A stretch of DNA of 64,000 nucleotides. It comes from Christiangramia fulva (lineage in GTDB: Bacteria > Bacteroidota > Bacteroidia > Flavobacteriales > Flavobacteriaceae). A program made the position numbers and the translations under genes. The notes beneath the pieces were generated by a model, which worked only from the letters and a program-made list of their open reading frames with translations, was not told the origin of the DNA and did not search any database. Of this stretch, positions 7,371 to 15,204 are shown piece by piece (the stretch's first letter is position 1; the number at the start of each line of letters is the position of its first letter). The DNA lies in assembly GCF_003024155.1 (NCBI RefSeq), contig NZ_CP028136.1:186001-250000 (forward strand), written 5' to 3'.

Positions 7371-9836
7371 TCATAACCTAAACTGAATGGTGGTATACCA
7401 GGTTAAAGGCTGCGCCGGAATGATTCCAGGCCCCGGATATCCAGTGGCCCTTCTGGTGAAATAATAATTATTCAGCAGGTTATTGATCCCCGCTTCCAGT
7501 TTGAATTTTCCAAAGCTGTAAGAAGCCGAAAGATCCATAATTCCGTATGCCGGGATAGCGCCTTCGATCCCACGCTGATTGTCATTCACGTCTTGTGGCG
7601 CGTTGGTCGCATCGGTATATTGTTTTGAAAGATAGGTGTATTGGAGTCCGGCGAGGAAATTCTTATAACCGAAATTAACTCCGGTCTTTAAATTCACATT
7701 AGGAATGAATTCCACCTGATTGCCTTCCACATTTATTTCTTCAGAACGGGTATATTCTGAACTGGTCAGAGCCGCATTCACAAAAACATTCAGCCTGTAA
7801 TCTTCAGCCGATTCAAAAAAGGTATTTTTCAGGTTCCAGTCGGCAAAACTTTCCAGGCCATAAATAAACGCATCTCCAATATTTCCGCGAAAGCGGACGA
7901 TCCTTCCGGTTTCTTCCATTTCGCCTTCCGCATTTTCTCGTACTTCAGGTTTTAAAACCTCACCAATACGGTCGTTATATTTCAGTGCGAAAACATTCAC
8001 GTCATAGGAAACCTTATCCTTTAGCCTTCCGCGAATACCGAGATCGGCAGTAAAGCCTTCCTCATCCTGGATATTAGGATCGACCTGGTAAACCGGGTTG
8101 ATCACCCTGATATCATTAAAGGTGACCGAGCGATAATTCTGTGAAAAATTAGCGTAAAGCTCATTGGAAGCATTCAAATTATAACTGCTCCCCAGCCCAA
8201 ACAACACAAAACTTCTTTCAAAATTCCTGTTATCGGTAATTTCACGATCCAGCAGAATATTTCCCGCGAGATCTTCAAGAATGAATTTATAGGAACCTTC
8301 AGCCTGCGTATTGATGTACTCAACCCGAACACCCGGCGTCAAAGAAAAATTATTGGTGATATTGAAGATATTTTCACCGAAGAACGCCAGGTTCTTATTA
8401 GGAAATTCAAATTGCGACTGCCTTGAATAATAAGGAAATTCGTCACTGGCAAAATCAAAATCGGGACCGGCAGAAGCACTTCCCGGACCCTGCCGCTGTT
8501 TGTTGTGAGCATCATAATATTTGCTTCCAACCAGTAACACCGATTCTTCCCCAAAAAGGTCGTAGCGGGTAAGAAGCCTCGCTTCGGCGCCCCAGTTTTT
8601 AAAATGGTCGACGAGCAACTCTCTTGGAGCCGTTGGATCGTCGGCCTGGGAAACCCGATTTTCCCGAAAACCAATGGCGCTTCTAGTCGCATCGAGTCCG
8701 AAAACATTGAGACTAAAATCGGTTTTTGAAGAAAATTCGTGTTTGAATTTAAGGGCATACAAATTCCAGTTCACGTCGAACCAGTTGCGTTCGCGGTTGC
8801 TGAAATCAGGATCCAGGTAGAACTGCGCATCGGTCAATCCGCCCGGTTGCTGAGCAAGGTAATCCAAAAAAGTATACTCAAAACTCAGACTGGTCTTTTC
8901 GTCAAACTGCCATCCCAAATGAGCAAAGGCGTTATGGGAATCATATTCAGAATTTGGCCTGAAGCCATTTCCGCCTTTATAATTATAGTAAGTATAATAG
9001 CTGAATTTACCCACGGTGCCGCTCAAACTGTTGAAGCTGGTGAACATATTGTAGGATCCAACCGACTGACGGGTTAAAAACTCTATGGGTTTCTCGGAAG
9101 GTTCTTTAAAAACGAAATTTATGAGTCCGCCGAACTGAGTACCGTACTGTAAGGAAGCTGCTCCGCGAATCACCTGGATTTCCCGAAGAGCTTCCGGCGG
9201 TGGTGTATAATAACTTTCAGGATAACCCAGCACATCTGCCGAAATATCATAACCATTCTGCCGCGTATTGAAATTCTGGGTACGATTAGGATCCAGGCCA
9301 CGACCGCCGATATTCAACTGCAGGCCAGCATCGCCATTATCATAAATATTTAAGCCCGCCACCTGGTTGTAAATTTGTCGGGCATTGTTGGCCGCGAGAT
9401 TCCCCGTGACCTTATCAAGCATTACCACTTCACTTTTCTTCCCGGCATAGATCGCGGTGCCCTCTACCTTTCTCAATTTTCGAAGAGCGAAGATCTGCTC
9501 ACGCCGATTGGTCAAAACGACTTCGGAAAGACTTTCGGCTAGTGGAGATAGTTGAAAATTAACAGTTTTGTTAGACCGAAGTTCGATCTCCCTTTCTTCG
9601 ATCTCGTATTCATAGCTGAAGACCGCAAAAGTATAAGTGCCGGCTTTGAAAGATCTGGTTTTATAGTTTCCATTCGCGTCGGCTACCGTCACCTCTCCGG
9701 TTGTCTTATTCCAGACCTCGGCATTGGGAACCGGTTTTCCGGTTTCGGCCGAAGTGATGGTGCCGCTAAGTGAATATTGGGCGCTTGCAATTGCCGTGAT
9801 AAAAAATAAAATACTAAATACCTTTAATTTCATCAT
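7371..9836 (-). CDS. TonB-dependent receptor, probably iron-complex uptake
   Basis: An 821-residue outer-membrane receptor starting at MMKLKVFSILFF. It has a signal peptide, a CarboxypepD_reg-like domain (about 22-100), a plug (about 115-235, with QLNIGGRGLDPNRTQNF and REIQVIRGAASLQYGTQFGG) and a 22-strand-type barrel ending TTIQFRL. The plug resembles FecA-like receptors. An upstream in-frame ATG at 9878 lies within the preceding gene and is less likely. The gene overlaps the HTTM gene by 23 bases and is the last of an imelysin-HTTM-receptor operon, which supports iron or haem uptake. The exact ligand cannot be read from sequence. Confidence 0.92.
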   Translation of the reverse strand: MMKLKVFSILFFITAIASAQYSLSGTITSAETGKPVPNAEVWNKTTGEVTVADANGNYKTRSFKAGTYTFAVFSYEYEIEEREIELRSNKTVNFQLSPLAESLSEVVLTNRREQIFALRKLRKVEGTAIYAGKKSEVVMLDKVTGNLAANNARQIYNQVAGLNIYDNGDAGLQLNIGGRGLDPNRTQNFNTRQNGYDISADVLGYPESYYTPPPEALREIQVIRGAASLQYGTQFGGLINFVFKEPSEKPIEFLTRQSVGSYNMFTSFNSLSGTVGKFSYYTYYNYKGGNGFRPNSEYDSHNAFAHLGWQFDEKTSLSFEYTFLDYLAQQPGGLTDAQFYLDPDFSNRERNWFDVNWNLYALKFKHEFSSKTDFSLNVFGLDATRSAIGFRENRVSQADDPTAPRELLVDHFKNWGAEARLLTRYDLFGEESVLLVGSKYYDAHNKQRQGPGSASAGPDFDFASDEFPYYSRQSQFEFPNKNLAFFGENIFNITNNFSLTPGVRVEYINTQAEGSYKFILEDLAGNILLDREITDNRNFERSFVLFGLGSSYNLNASNELYANFSQNYRSVTFNDIRVINPVYQVDPNIQDEEGFTADLGIRGRLKDKVSYDVNVFALKYNDRIGEVLKPEVRENAEGEMEETGRIVRFRGNIGDAFIYGLESFADWNLKNTFFESAEDYRLNVFVNAALTSSEYTRSEEINVEGNQVEFIPNVNLKTGVNFGYKNFLAGLQYTYLSKQYTDATNAPQDVNDNQRGIEGAIPAYGIMDLSASYSFGKFKLEAGINNLLNNYYFTRRATGYPGPGIIPAQPLTWYTTIQFRL
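7373..7411 (-). repeat. right copy of the 39-bp direct repeat
   Basis: These bases form the intact 3' end of the TonB receptor gene (last 12 codons and the first base of the stop). They match 2136-2174 at 38 of 39 positions in the same orientation. Confidence 0.85.
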
Positions 9837-11178
9837 TGAATGGTAATATGAATGTTTTATGCCTGAAGGAATCTTCATATTCGAGAAGATCGGCTTCAGG
9901 ATCTATATACTTACGGCTTCGCCTGCCGTTGAGGGCTACAAAATTTTCCACGTGAACTTCAATATTCTCATGTCCTTTTTCGCGGAATTCTTCGGCCAGG
10001 AAATGTGCGTATTGCAGGATAAAATCGGGTTGTGTGGACATTTGTTTCTCCTGAAAAGGCGTTAGATACTGACCATTATCAATGTAAAAGCGTTTTCCGG
10101 AATCCTTATCCTCCACGATAAACTGCGCGTATCCTACTTTTTCCATCAGCATGACCCTCCACGAAAACCGAAAGCCTTCTTCTGTCCAGAAAAGTTCACC
10201 CGGATACAGCAAATACCTCCATGGAAAAAGGATCTGAACGATAAAAAATACCGCCAGAATTGCCAATATTGCTTTCCTTTTAATTCCATTATACACAAGC
10301 TTTTTTCCGTTATCGAAAACCGATTTATTAATATGGAATAAACGTGAAATAAAATTCAGGATCCGGTGATGGAAGCCGGGACTAAAAAATATAAGCGCGC
10401 TCACGATCATGATATATGGAAACATCCCGATGGGGAAAAGAATCCGGGTGAGTACGTGAAAAATGATCACGACGAGAAATGCTACAAATCTCGTGCGTCG
10501 CCATAAGAGAAAAAAAGGAATAAGCAGGTCATATAGCATCCCGCTCCAGCTAAAGGCATAATGCAGCCATTCCTGCTGCATCAAATTGCCCAGAAATGGC
10601 AGATCGTATTGAGCAGGCAGCCAGATCTTCAAAGGCATTGCCCTTAGCAACCAGTCGCTGTTCACTTTCGCGATCCCGGCGTAAAAATAAACCGTGGCCA
10701 TAAGCAGTTTGATGGCGTCTATGCTCCAGGCAGGTATTTTCTGAAAGGCATTTTTCCTATTTTTCCAGGCATCCAGTGAAAAATAAGCGGAAGCAGGCAG
10801 GAAAATCATCAGGAAGCTAAGAATGCTTATAAAGTAATAATGGTTGAGATACGTGGTCTTATCCATGAGTTCGATATAGGTAAAACTCAGGAAAAAGACG
10901 AGAATCGAAATTCGGTATTTATAGCCTACAGCCACTAAAAGAGCAGCAATGCCGCAAATGGCAAAAATGAGATAGGTATAGTTTCCAAGAGGTTTAACCC
11001 ATTCGAACCCGTAATAGGAAAAGAAGAATTTCGGGGTGATGTATAGTTTTTCAATCCAGCCGTTCAGCCAAAACCGCACCACGCTAATAAACATCATTAC
11101 ACCGAAGCAGATCCTGAACACTGCCAGGGGAGCCGCTTCGGTGTAAGATTTAAGATATTTATTCAGTTTTGCCGACAT
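9814..11178 (-). CDS. HTTM-domain membrane protein
   Basis: A 454-residue polytopic membrane protein with about eight hydrophobic segments in the first 310 residues and a soluble tail (about 340-454). It belongs to the HTTM group, related to the membrane region of vitamin K-dependent gamma-carboxylase; typical pieces are APLAVFRICFGVMMF near the N-terminus and the helix pair around LLIPFFLLWRRTRF. The chemistry of the bacterial members is not established. It starts 10 bases after the imelysin gene stop and overlaps the receptor start, so it belongs to that operon and probably acts with the imelysin protein at the envelope. Confidence 0.85.
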   Translation of the reverse strand: MSAKLNKYLKSYTEAAPLAVFRICFGVMMFISVVRFWLNGWIEKLYITPKFFFSYYGFEWVKPLGNYTYLIFAICGIAALLVAVGYKYRISILVFFLSFTYIELMDKTTYLNHYYFISILSFLMIFLPASAYFSLDAWKNRKNAFQKIPAWSIDAIKLLMATVYFYAGIAKVNSDWLLRAMPLKIWLPAQYDLPFLGNLMQQEWLHYAFSWSGMLYDLLIPFFLLWRRTRFVAFLVVIIFHVLTRILFPIGMFPYIMIVSALIFFSPGFHHRILNFISRLFHINKSVFDNGKKLVYNGIKRKAILAILAVFFIVQILFPWRYLLYPGELFWTEEGFRFSWRVMLMEKVGYAQFIVEDKDSGKRFYIDNGQYLTPFQEKQMSTQPDFILQYAHFLAEEFREKGHENIEVHVENFVALNGRRSRKYIDPEADLLEYEDSFRHKTFILPFNDEIKGI

Positions 11179-11188
11179 TGTGCGAAAA

Positions 11189-12289
11189 CTAGTCGCCGTC
11201 AGAATCTACATAATCCACACCGATATACAGCACCTGGATCATATCTACTTTCAATAGAACCACAGCCTTTTGAAGTTCATCAAAAGCGGCAAGCATTTTA
11301 GAATTGTCATTTTGCACCTGGGCTGCCAGGCTTTCGTTTAAGGTTTCAGCCTGGCTGATGATAGCATCAAACTGAGCGTTGATCTGGCTGGCAAGGTTTT
11401 CGGTTTCCATGGCAGGCTGCATATAATTGATATACTGGCTGAAGCTTTTTCCAGTTTCACTGCTTCCAAAATGTTTTCCGTTAAAGAAATCCTGAACGCT
11501 CTCGAGCGCTTTGATATATAAGGCTCTTGAAAAGTCTTCAGAATAATAAGCTTCCACATTTCCAGGAGAAGGGGTTCCCGTAAAGGCACCCGCAGGAAAA
11601 CCAATTTTACCAGAGCGGATAAATTTTTCGAAATACATGATATAATCATTGGTAAACTTATCGATACTTCCAGTGCTGGAAGAGCTGGTGTTGTTCACGA
11701 ACTGATCTCTGAAATCGCCCTGCCATGAAGAATTCACTTCTGCAGTAAGAGAATTGATACGTGAAGCGAGATTTTCCAGATAGGTTTTATAATCTTCAGA
11801 AGCATATTTAGCGGCGATCTCAGCATCGGTCTCACCAAGACCGTTGATCATATAATCCAGGGCCGGAAATCCCTGCTGATCGTATGCGTTAACCGAAGTA
11901 AGATCATAATCTCCCGCGATATTAGCTTCGATAGCCGAAGCATCGGCAGGATAGGTATTTAAGAAATGACGGAAATTGATCTCCATTGCCTTGCCAATTT
12001 CAAACATAGACACTGTTTGAAAATCAAGATAAGCTGTTTCAAAAGCGGCACGAAGTTCTGCTAGATTCGCTTCGGAAGGATCACTGGTAAAAGCAGTGGT
12101 TTTATCCTCAAGATCTTGGGTTGAATTTTTAAAATTCGAAAACGCGGGGATGATGATATTATCGGCCCAGTTGGCGAGCATTCCCTGACGATCGAAATTA
12201 TTAGGATTAATACTGCCGCCTTCATCGTCTTTTGAACAGGCCGCAAAAACCAGAGTAAATACCAATAAAATTCCTGTGATTCTTTTCAT
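11189..12289 (-). CDS. imelysin-family lipoprotein
   Basis: A 366-residue lipoprotein (lipobox FAAC, Cys18) made of helical repeats typical of imelysin/peptidase M75-like proteins, which are linked to iron uptake. The family signature GxHxxE is not intact: the corresponding segment reads GFPALDYMI (about residues 139-147), as in a large Bacteroidota subgroup, so a peptidase activity should not be assumed. It is the first gene of the imelysin-HTTM-receptor operon and has a good Bacteroidota promoter at 12353-12383, giving a leader of about 58 bases. Confidence 0.9.
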   Translation of the reverse strand: MKRITGILLVFTLVFAACSKDDEGGSINPNNFDRQGMLANWADNIIIPAFSNFKNSTQDLEDKTTAFTSDPSEANLAELRAAFETAYLDFQTVSMFEIGKAMEINFRHFLNTYPADASAIEANIAGDYDLTSVNAYDQQGFPALDYMINGLGETDAEIAAKYASEDYKTYLENLASRINSLTAEVNSSWQGDFRDQFVNNTSSSSTGSIDKFTNDYIMYFEKFIRSGKIGFPAGAFTGTPSPGNVEAYYSEDFSRALYIKALESVQDFFNGKHFGSSETGKSFSQYINYMQPAMETENLASQINAQFDAIISQAETLNESLAAQVQNDNSKMLAAFDELQKAVVLLKVDMIQVLYIGVDYVDSDGD

Positions 12290-12352
12290 TCTTCTTTATT
12301 TGTGATCGCAAAGGATCAATTCTTTATTTAGACTCGTTTAAAATAATTTCGG

Positions 12353-12383
12353 CAAATATAAGAATGCGAATAAATCAGTACAA
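12353..12383 (-). promoter_or_regulatory. promoter of the imelysin-HTTM-receptor operon
   Basis: On the minus strand a TTG (12383-12381) is followed after 20 bases by TATATTTG (12360-12353). This matches both the -33 and -7 elements of Bacteroidota housekeeping promoters and is one of the two clearest in the window. I see no obvious Fur-box palindrome in the leader. Confidence 0.7.
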
Positions 12384-12445
12384 CATTATTTAGATTAATT
12401 TTAAATAAAGTTTATTAATAGAAGTTTTTAAAGCGATAAATACTC

Positions 12446-13309
12446 CTAATAATAAGCAGCGAAAATTTTGGAAGCCTCATTATAAGCCGATTCAAAACTG
12501 GTCATTTTGATATGAGTTTCGGCTTTCGCTTTATTAAAGTAAGAAAGCATTTTTTCGGAGGGCATATTCCCGGTAAGTTCATCCTTGGCCATCGGGCAGC
12601 CTCCAAAACCCTGTATGGCGCCATCAAAACGTCGGCAACCGGCCTTATAAGCCGCGTCGATCTTTTCATGCCAGCTCGAAGGTGTGGTATGAAGGTGCGC
12701 ACCAAATTCAATTTCGGGATATTTGGGAATGAGGTTCGAAAACAGATAATCTATAATCTCAGGTGTTGAACTTCCCACGGTATCGGAAAGCGAGAGTATC
12801 TTCACCCCCATTTTCGAGAGTTTTTCGGTCCACTCCCCTACGATCTCCACATTCCATGGATCTCCATAAGGATTTCCGAAACCCATACTGAGATAGGCTA
12901 CCACCTCTTTATTCGATTTTTCAGCGATATTGAGAATTTCCTGAAGCACTTCTACCGATTCCGCGATGGTCTTATGCGTATTCCGCATCTGGAAGTTTTC
13001 AGAAATCGAAAATGGATATCCCAGGTAATCTATCTCCTCGAATTTGGAAGCATCATCGGCGCCTCTGGTATTGGCAACGATGGCCAGAAGTTTGCTCCTG
13101 GTTTTGGAAAGATCAAGTTTAGAAAGTACTTCGGCAGTATCACGCATTTGCGGGATGGCTTTTGGAGACACAAAACTTCCGAAATCTATGGTGTCAAATC
13201 CGCAGCGCAATAAAGACTGAATGTAGCGGGCCTTTTCCTGAGTGGGAATAAAATCCCTGATTCCCTGCATGGCATCACGCGGACATTCGATAAGCTTGAT
13301 CTCTGTCAT
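12446..13309 (-). CDS. hydroxymethylglutaryl-CoA lyase-type enzyme
   Basis: A 287-residue TIM-barrel enzyme of the HMGL-like family, which cleaves 3-hydroxy-3-methylglutaryl-CoA to acetyl-CoA and acetoacetate in leucine breakdown. Visible motifs are ECPRDAMQG at the N-terminus (metal-binding Asp), the HLHTT metal-binding pair and GCRRFDGAIQGFGGCPMA, whose cysteine belongs to the active-site loop of HMG-CoA lyases. Cytosolic. The first codon lies only 5 bases after a TATCTTTG promoter element, so the mRNA is probably leaderless. Some relatives act on other acyl-CoA substrates; lyase is the best assignment. Confidence 0.88.
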   Translation of the reverse strand: MTEIKLIECPRDAMQGIRDFIPTQEKARYIQSLLRCGFDTIDFGSFVSPKAIPQMRDTAEVLSKLDLSKTRSKLLAIVANTRGADDASKFEEIDYLGYPFSISENFQMRNTHKTIAESVEVLQEILNIAEKSNKEVVAYLSMGFGNPYGDPWNVEIVGEWTEKLSKMGVKILSLSDTVGSSTPEIIDYLFSNLIPKYPEIEFGAHLHTTPSSWHEKIDAAYKAGCRRFDGAIQGFGGCPMAKDELTGNMPSEKMLSYFNKAKAETHIKMTSFESAYNEASKIFAAYY

Positions 13310-13314
13310 ACGCC

Positions 13315-13322
13315 CAAAGATA
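13315..13322 (-). promoter_or_regulatory. -7 promoter element of the HMG-CoA lyase-type gene
   Basis: TATCTTTG on the minus strand, an exact TAnnTTTG match. It ends 5 bases before the start codon, so transcription would begin at or next to the ATG. Confidence 0.6.
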
Positions 13323-13418
13323 GTATTTTAAAGAAAATGGAAAAAGGCCTGGTTTTTATTGAAAATGCAAAAATTTCCAAAAGCTTTCTTTCTGAAGCAA
13401 TGAAGAATTCGCAAGAGA

Positions 13419-14033
13419 TTATTTCAGAATTAATACCGCAATTAAGATGAAAATGACGATTTGCATCCATTTAAGGAAATAACCCGATTTGGGATGCGAT
13501 TTTATAAAAACCGAAATCTTATCGGCCAATAGCGCCACAATTGAAAAGATCAACAAAGCCTGCAGCATAAAAATGATTCCCAGGATATAGAACTGCATGA
13601 CGGTGTTTCCTTCAGGTTCCCACAGAAAACCAGGGAAAAAAGCCAGGAAGAATATGCCCACTTTCGGGTTGAGCACATTCATGATAAATCCCTGCCGGTA
13701 TAAAGACCAGAGACTTTTATTTTTTATTCCTTCCGAAGAAAAGGCGATCTCGGGATTGCTTTTATACACCTGCCAGGCGAGATATAGCAAATACCCTGCG
13801 CCAAAGATTTTAATGATCAGAAAAACATTTTCTGATTGCCTGATGATCGCGGAAACTCCGAAAGCAACAAGGCTGGTGTGAACAAGGATCCCGCTTACGA
13901 GGCCTGTAGCCGTTACAATTCCCTGTTTCGCATTATAAGCAATGGATCGAACCAGCACATAAATAATGTCCGGCCCTGGTGCCAGGGTTAATAAAATTGA
14001 AGCGGTCAAAAACGGAATTAACTGGTCGGCCAT
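13419..14033 (-). CDS. LysE-family amino acid/metabolite exporter
   Basis: A 204-residue inner-membrane protein with about six hydrophobic segments. It has the family signature at the N-terminus (TLAPGPDIIYVLVRS) and the second motif around GFIMNVLNPKVGIFFLAFFPG. LysE/RhtB proteins export amino acids or small polar metabolites; the substrate here cannot be deduced. It starts 16 bases after pyrD on the same strand and may be cotranscribed with it, although no pathway link is obvious. Confidence 0.9.
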   Translation of the reverse strand: MADQLIPFLTASILLTLAPGPDIIYVLVRSIAYNAKQGIVTATGLVSGILVHTSLVAFGVSAIIRQSENVFLIIKIFGAGYLLYLAWQVYKSNPEIAFSSEGIKNKSLWSLYRQGFIMNVLNPKVGIFFLAFFPGFLWEPEGNTVMQFYILGIIFMLQALLIFSIVALLADKISVFIKSHPKSGYFLKWMQIVIFILIAVLILK

Positions 14034-14049
14034 CTATCCATTTAAAATT

Positions 14050-15072
14050 TTAAATCCCTTTCTTAAGAATTTCCTGGTTGATCCTTTTGATCAAAGCAGG
14101 TCCTTCATAGATGAATCCGGTATAGAGTTGAACCAGGCTTGCACCGGCTTCCAGTTTTTCAATGGCATCTTCGGGGGTATGAATTCCTCCTACGCCGATA
14201 ATCGGAAAAGCCTTATTGCTTTTTTCAGATAGGAACCTGATCACTTCGGTTGATCGTTTGGTCAAAGGTTTTCCGCTGAGTCCGCCGGTTTCATTTTTAT
14301 TTTCAGAATGAATTCCTTCCCTTGAAATAGTTGTATTTGTTGCGATCACTCCGGCGATACCGGTTCCTTTTACAATTTCGATGATGTCCAAAAGTTGCTC
14401 ATCGGTAAGATCGGGAGCAATTTTTAATAATATCGGTTTCGGTTTCGCTTTTTGATCATTTTTCTGTTGCAGGCTATTCAAAAGTTTCTTTAGCGGCTCC
14501 TTTCCCTGAAGTTCACGCAGATTCGGCGTATTGGGGGAACTCACATTCACCACAAAATAATCTACTTGATCAAAGAGTTTTTCGAAGCTGTAGAGATAAT
14601 CATCAACCGCATTTTCATTGGGAGTGACCTTATTTTTTCCAATATTTCCACCGATCAGTACATCGGTGTTTTTTCTAAGGCGTTCCACCATTTTTTCAAC
14701 ACCCTCATTATTAAAACCCATCCGGTTGATGATCGCGGAATCTTCAGGCAAACGGAAGAGTCTTTTCTTTTCATTCCCCGGCTGTGGTTTTGGCGTAACC
14801 GTGCCCACTTCAATAAATCCGAATCCAAGGGCCGAAAGTTCTTTATAGAGTTTCGCGTCTTTGTCAAATCCCGCAGCAAGACCCACCGGATTAGGAAATT
14901 TTAACCCAAAAACCTCTCTTTCCAGGCGTTTATCCTGCAGAAGGAATTTTGATTTCAGAAAATCTATAGCTCCGGGAATCCGGCAGAAACTCTTTAAAAA
15001 ATCAAAAGTAAAATAATGTACTTTTTCAGGATCAAATTTGAAAAGTAAGGGACGAATTAGCGATTTATACAT
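14050..15072 (-). CDS. pyrD: dihydroorotate dehydrogenase (quinone), class 2
   Basis: A 340-residue class 2 dihydroorotate dehydrogenase, which oxidises dihydroorotate to orotate and passes electrons to the membrane quinone (pyrimidine synthesis). The membrane-associating N-terminal helices (residues 1-40) are present. FMN and substrate motifs follow: [35 protein letters not shown], the catalytic-Ser region [15 protein letters not shown] and the FMN phosphate site [11 protein letters not shown]. Length is normal. A TATTTTTG promoter element lies 16 bases upstream. Confidence 0.96.
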   Translation of the reverse strand: MYKSLIRPLLFKFDPEKVHYFTFDFLKSFCRIPGAIDFLKSKFLLQDKRLEREVFGLKFPNPVGLAAGFDKDAKLYKELSALGFGFIEVGTVTPKPQPGNEKKRLFRLPEDSAIINRMGFNNEGVEKMVERLRKNTDVLIGGNIGKNKVTPNENAVDDYLYSFEKLFDQVDYFVVNVSSPNTPNLRELQGKEPLKKLLNSLQQKNDQKAKPKPILLKIAPDLTDEQLLDIIEIVKGTGIAGVIATNTTISREGIHSENKNETGGLSGKPLTKRSTEVIRFLSEKSNKAFPIIGVGGIHTPEDAIEKLEAGASLVQLYTGFIYEGPALIKRINQEILKKGI

Positions 15073-15088
15073 TCCGGGCTGGTTTCTG

Positions 15089-15096
15089 CAAAAATA
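15089..15096 (-). promoter_or_regulatory. pyrD: -7 promoter element of pyrD
   Basis: TATTTTTG on the minus strand fits TAnnTTTG and lies 16 bases before the pyrD ATG. No clear -33 element. Confidence 0.5.
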
Positions 15097-15140
15097 GGTT
15101 AAAATATATTTTCAGAAAACCCTGTGAAATCTGCAAAAAA

Positions 15141-15178
15141 TAACCGGCCCGATTTGTAAAAACAAATCAGGCCGGTTT
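15141..15178 (-). terminator. rho-independent terminator of the second TonB receptor gene
   Basis: A strong inverted repeat with 15-16-base arms (GGCCGG core) and an A/T loop, lying 27 bases past the receptor stop. On the minus strand it is followed by a T-rich run. Confidence 0.8.
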
Positions 15179-15204
15179 ATCATATTAAATAATTTTATTT
15201 TTCC

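Noticed and set aside
8339..9773. Open frames on both strands inside the TonB receptor genes
   Set aside because: The receptors are intact with clear domain order; the alternate frames have no family match and are composition artefacts.
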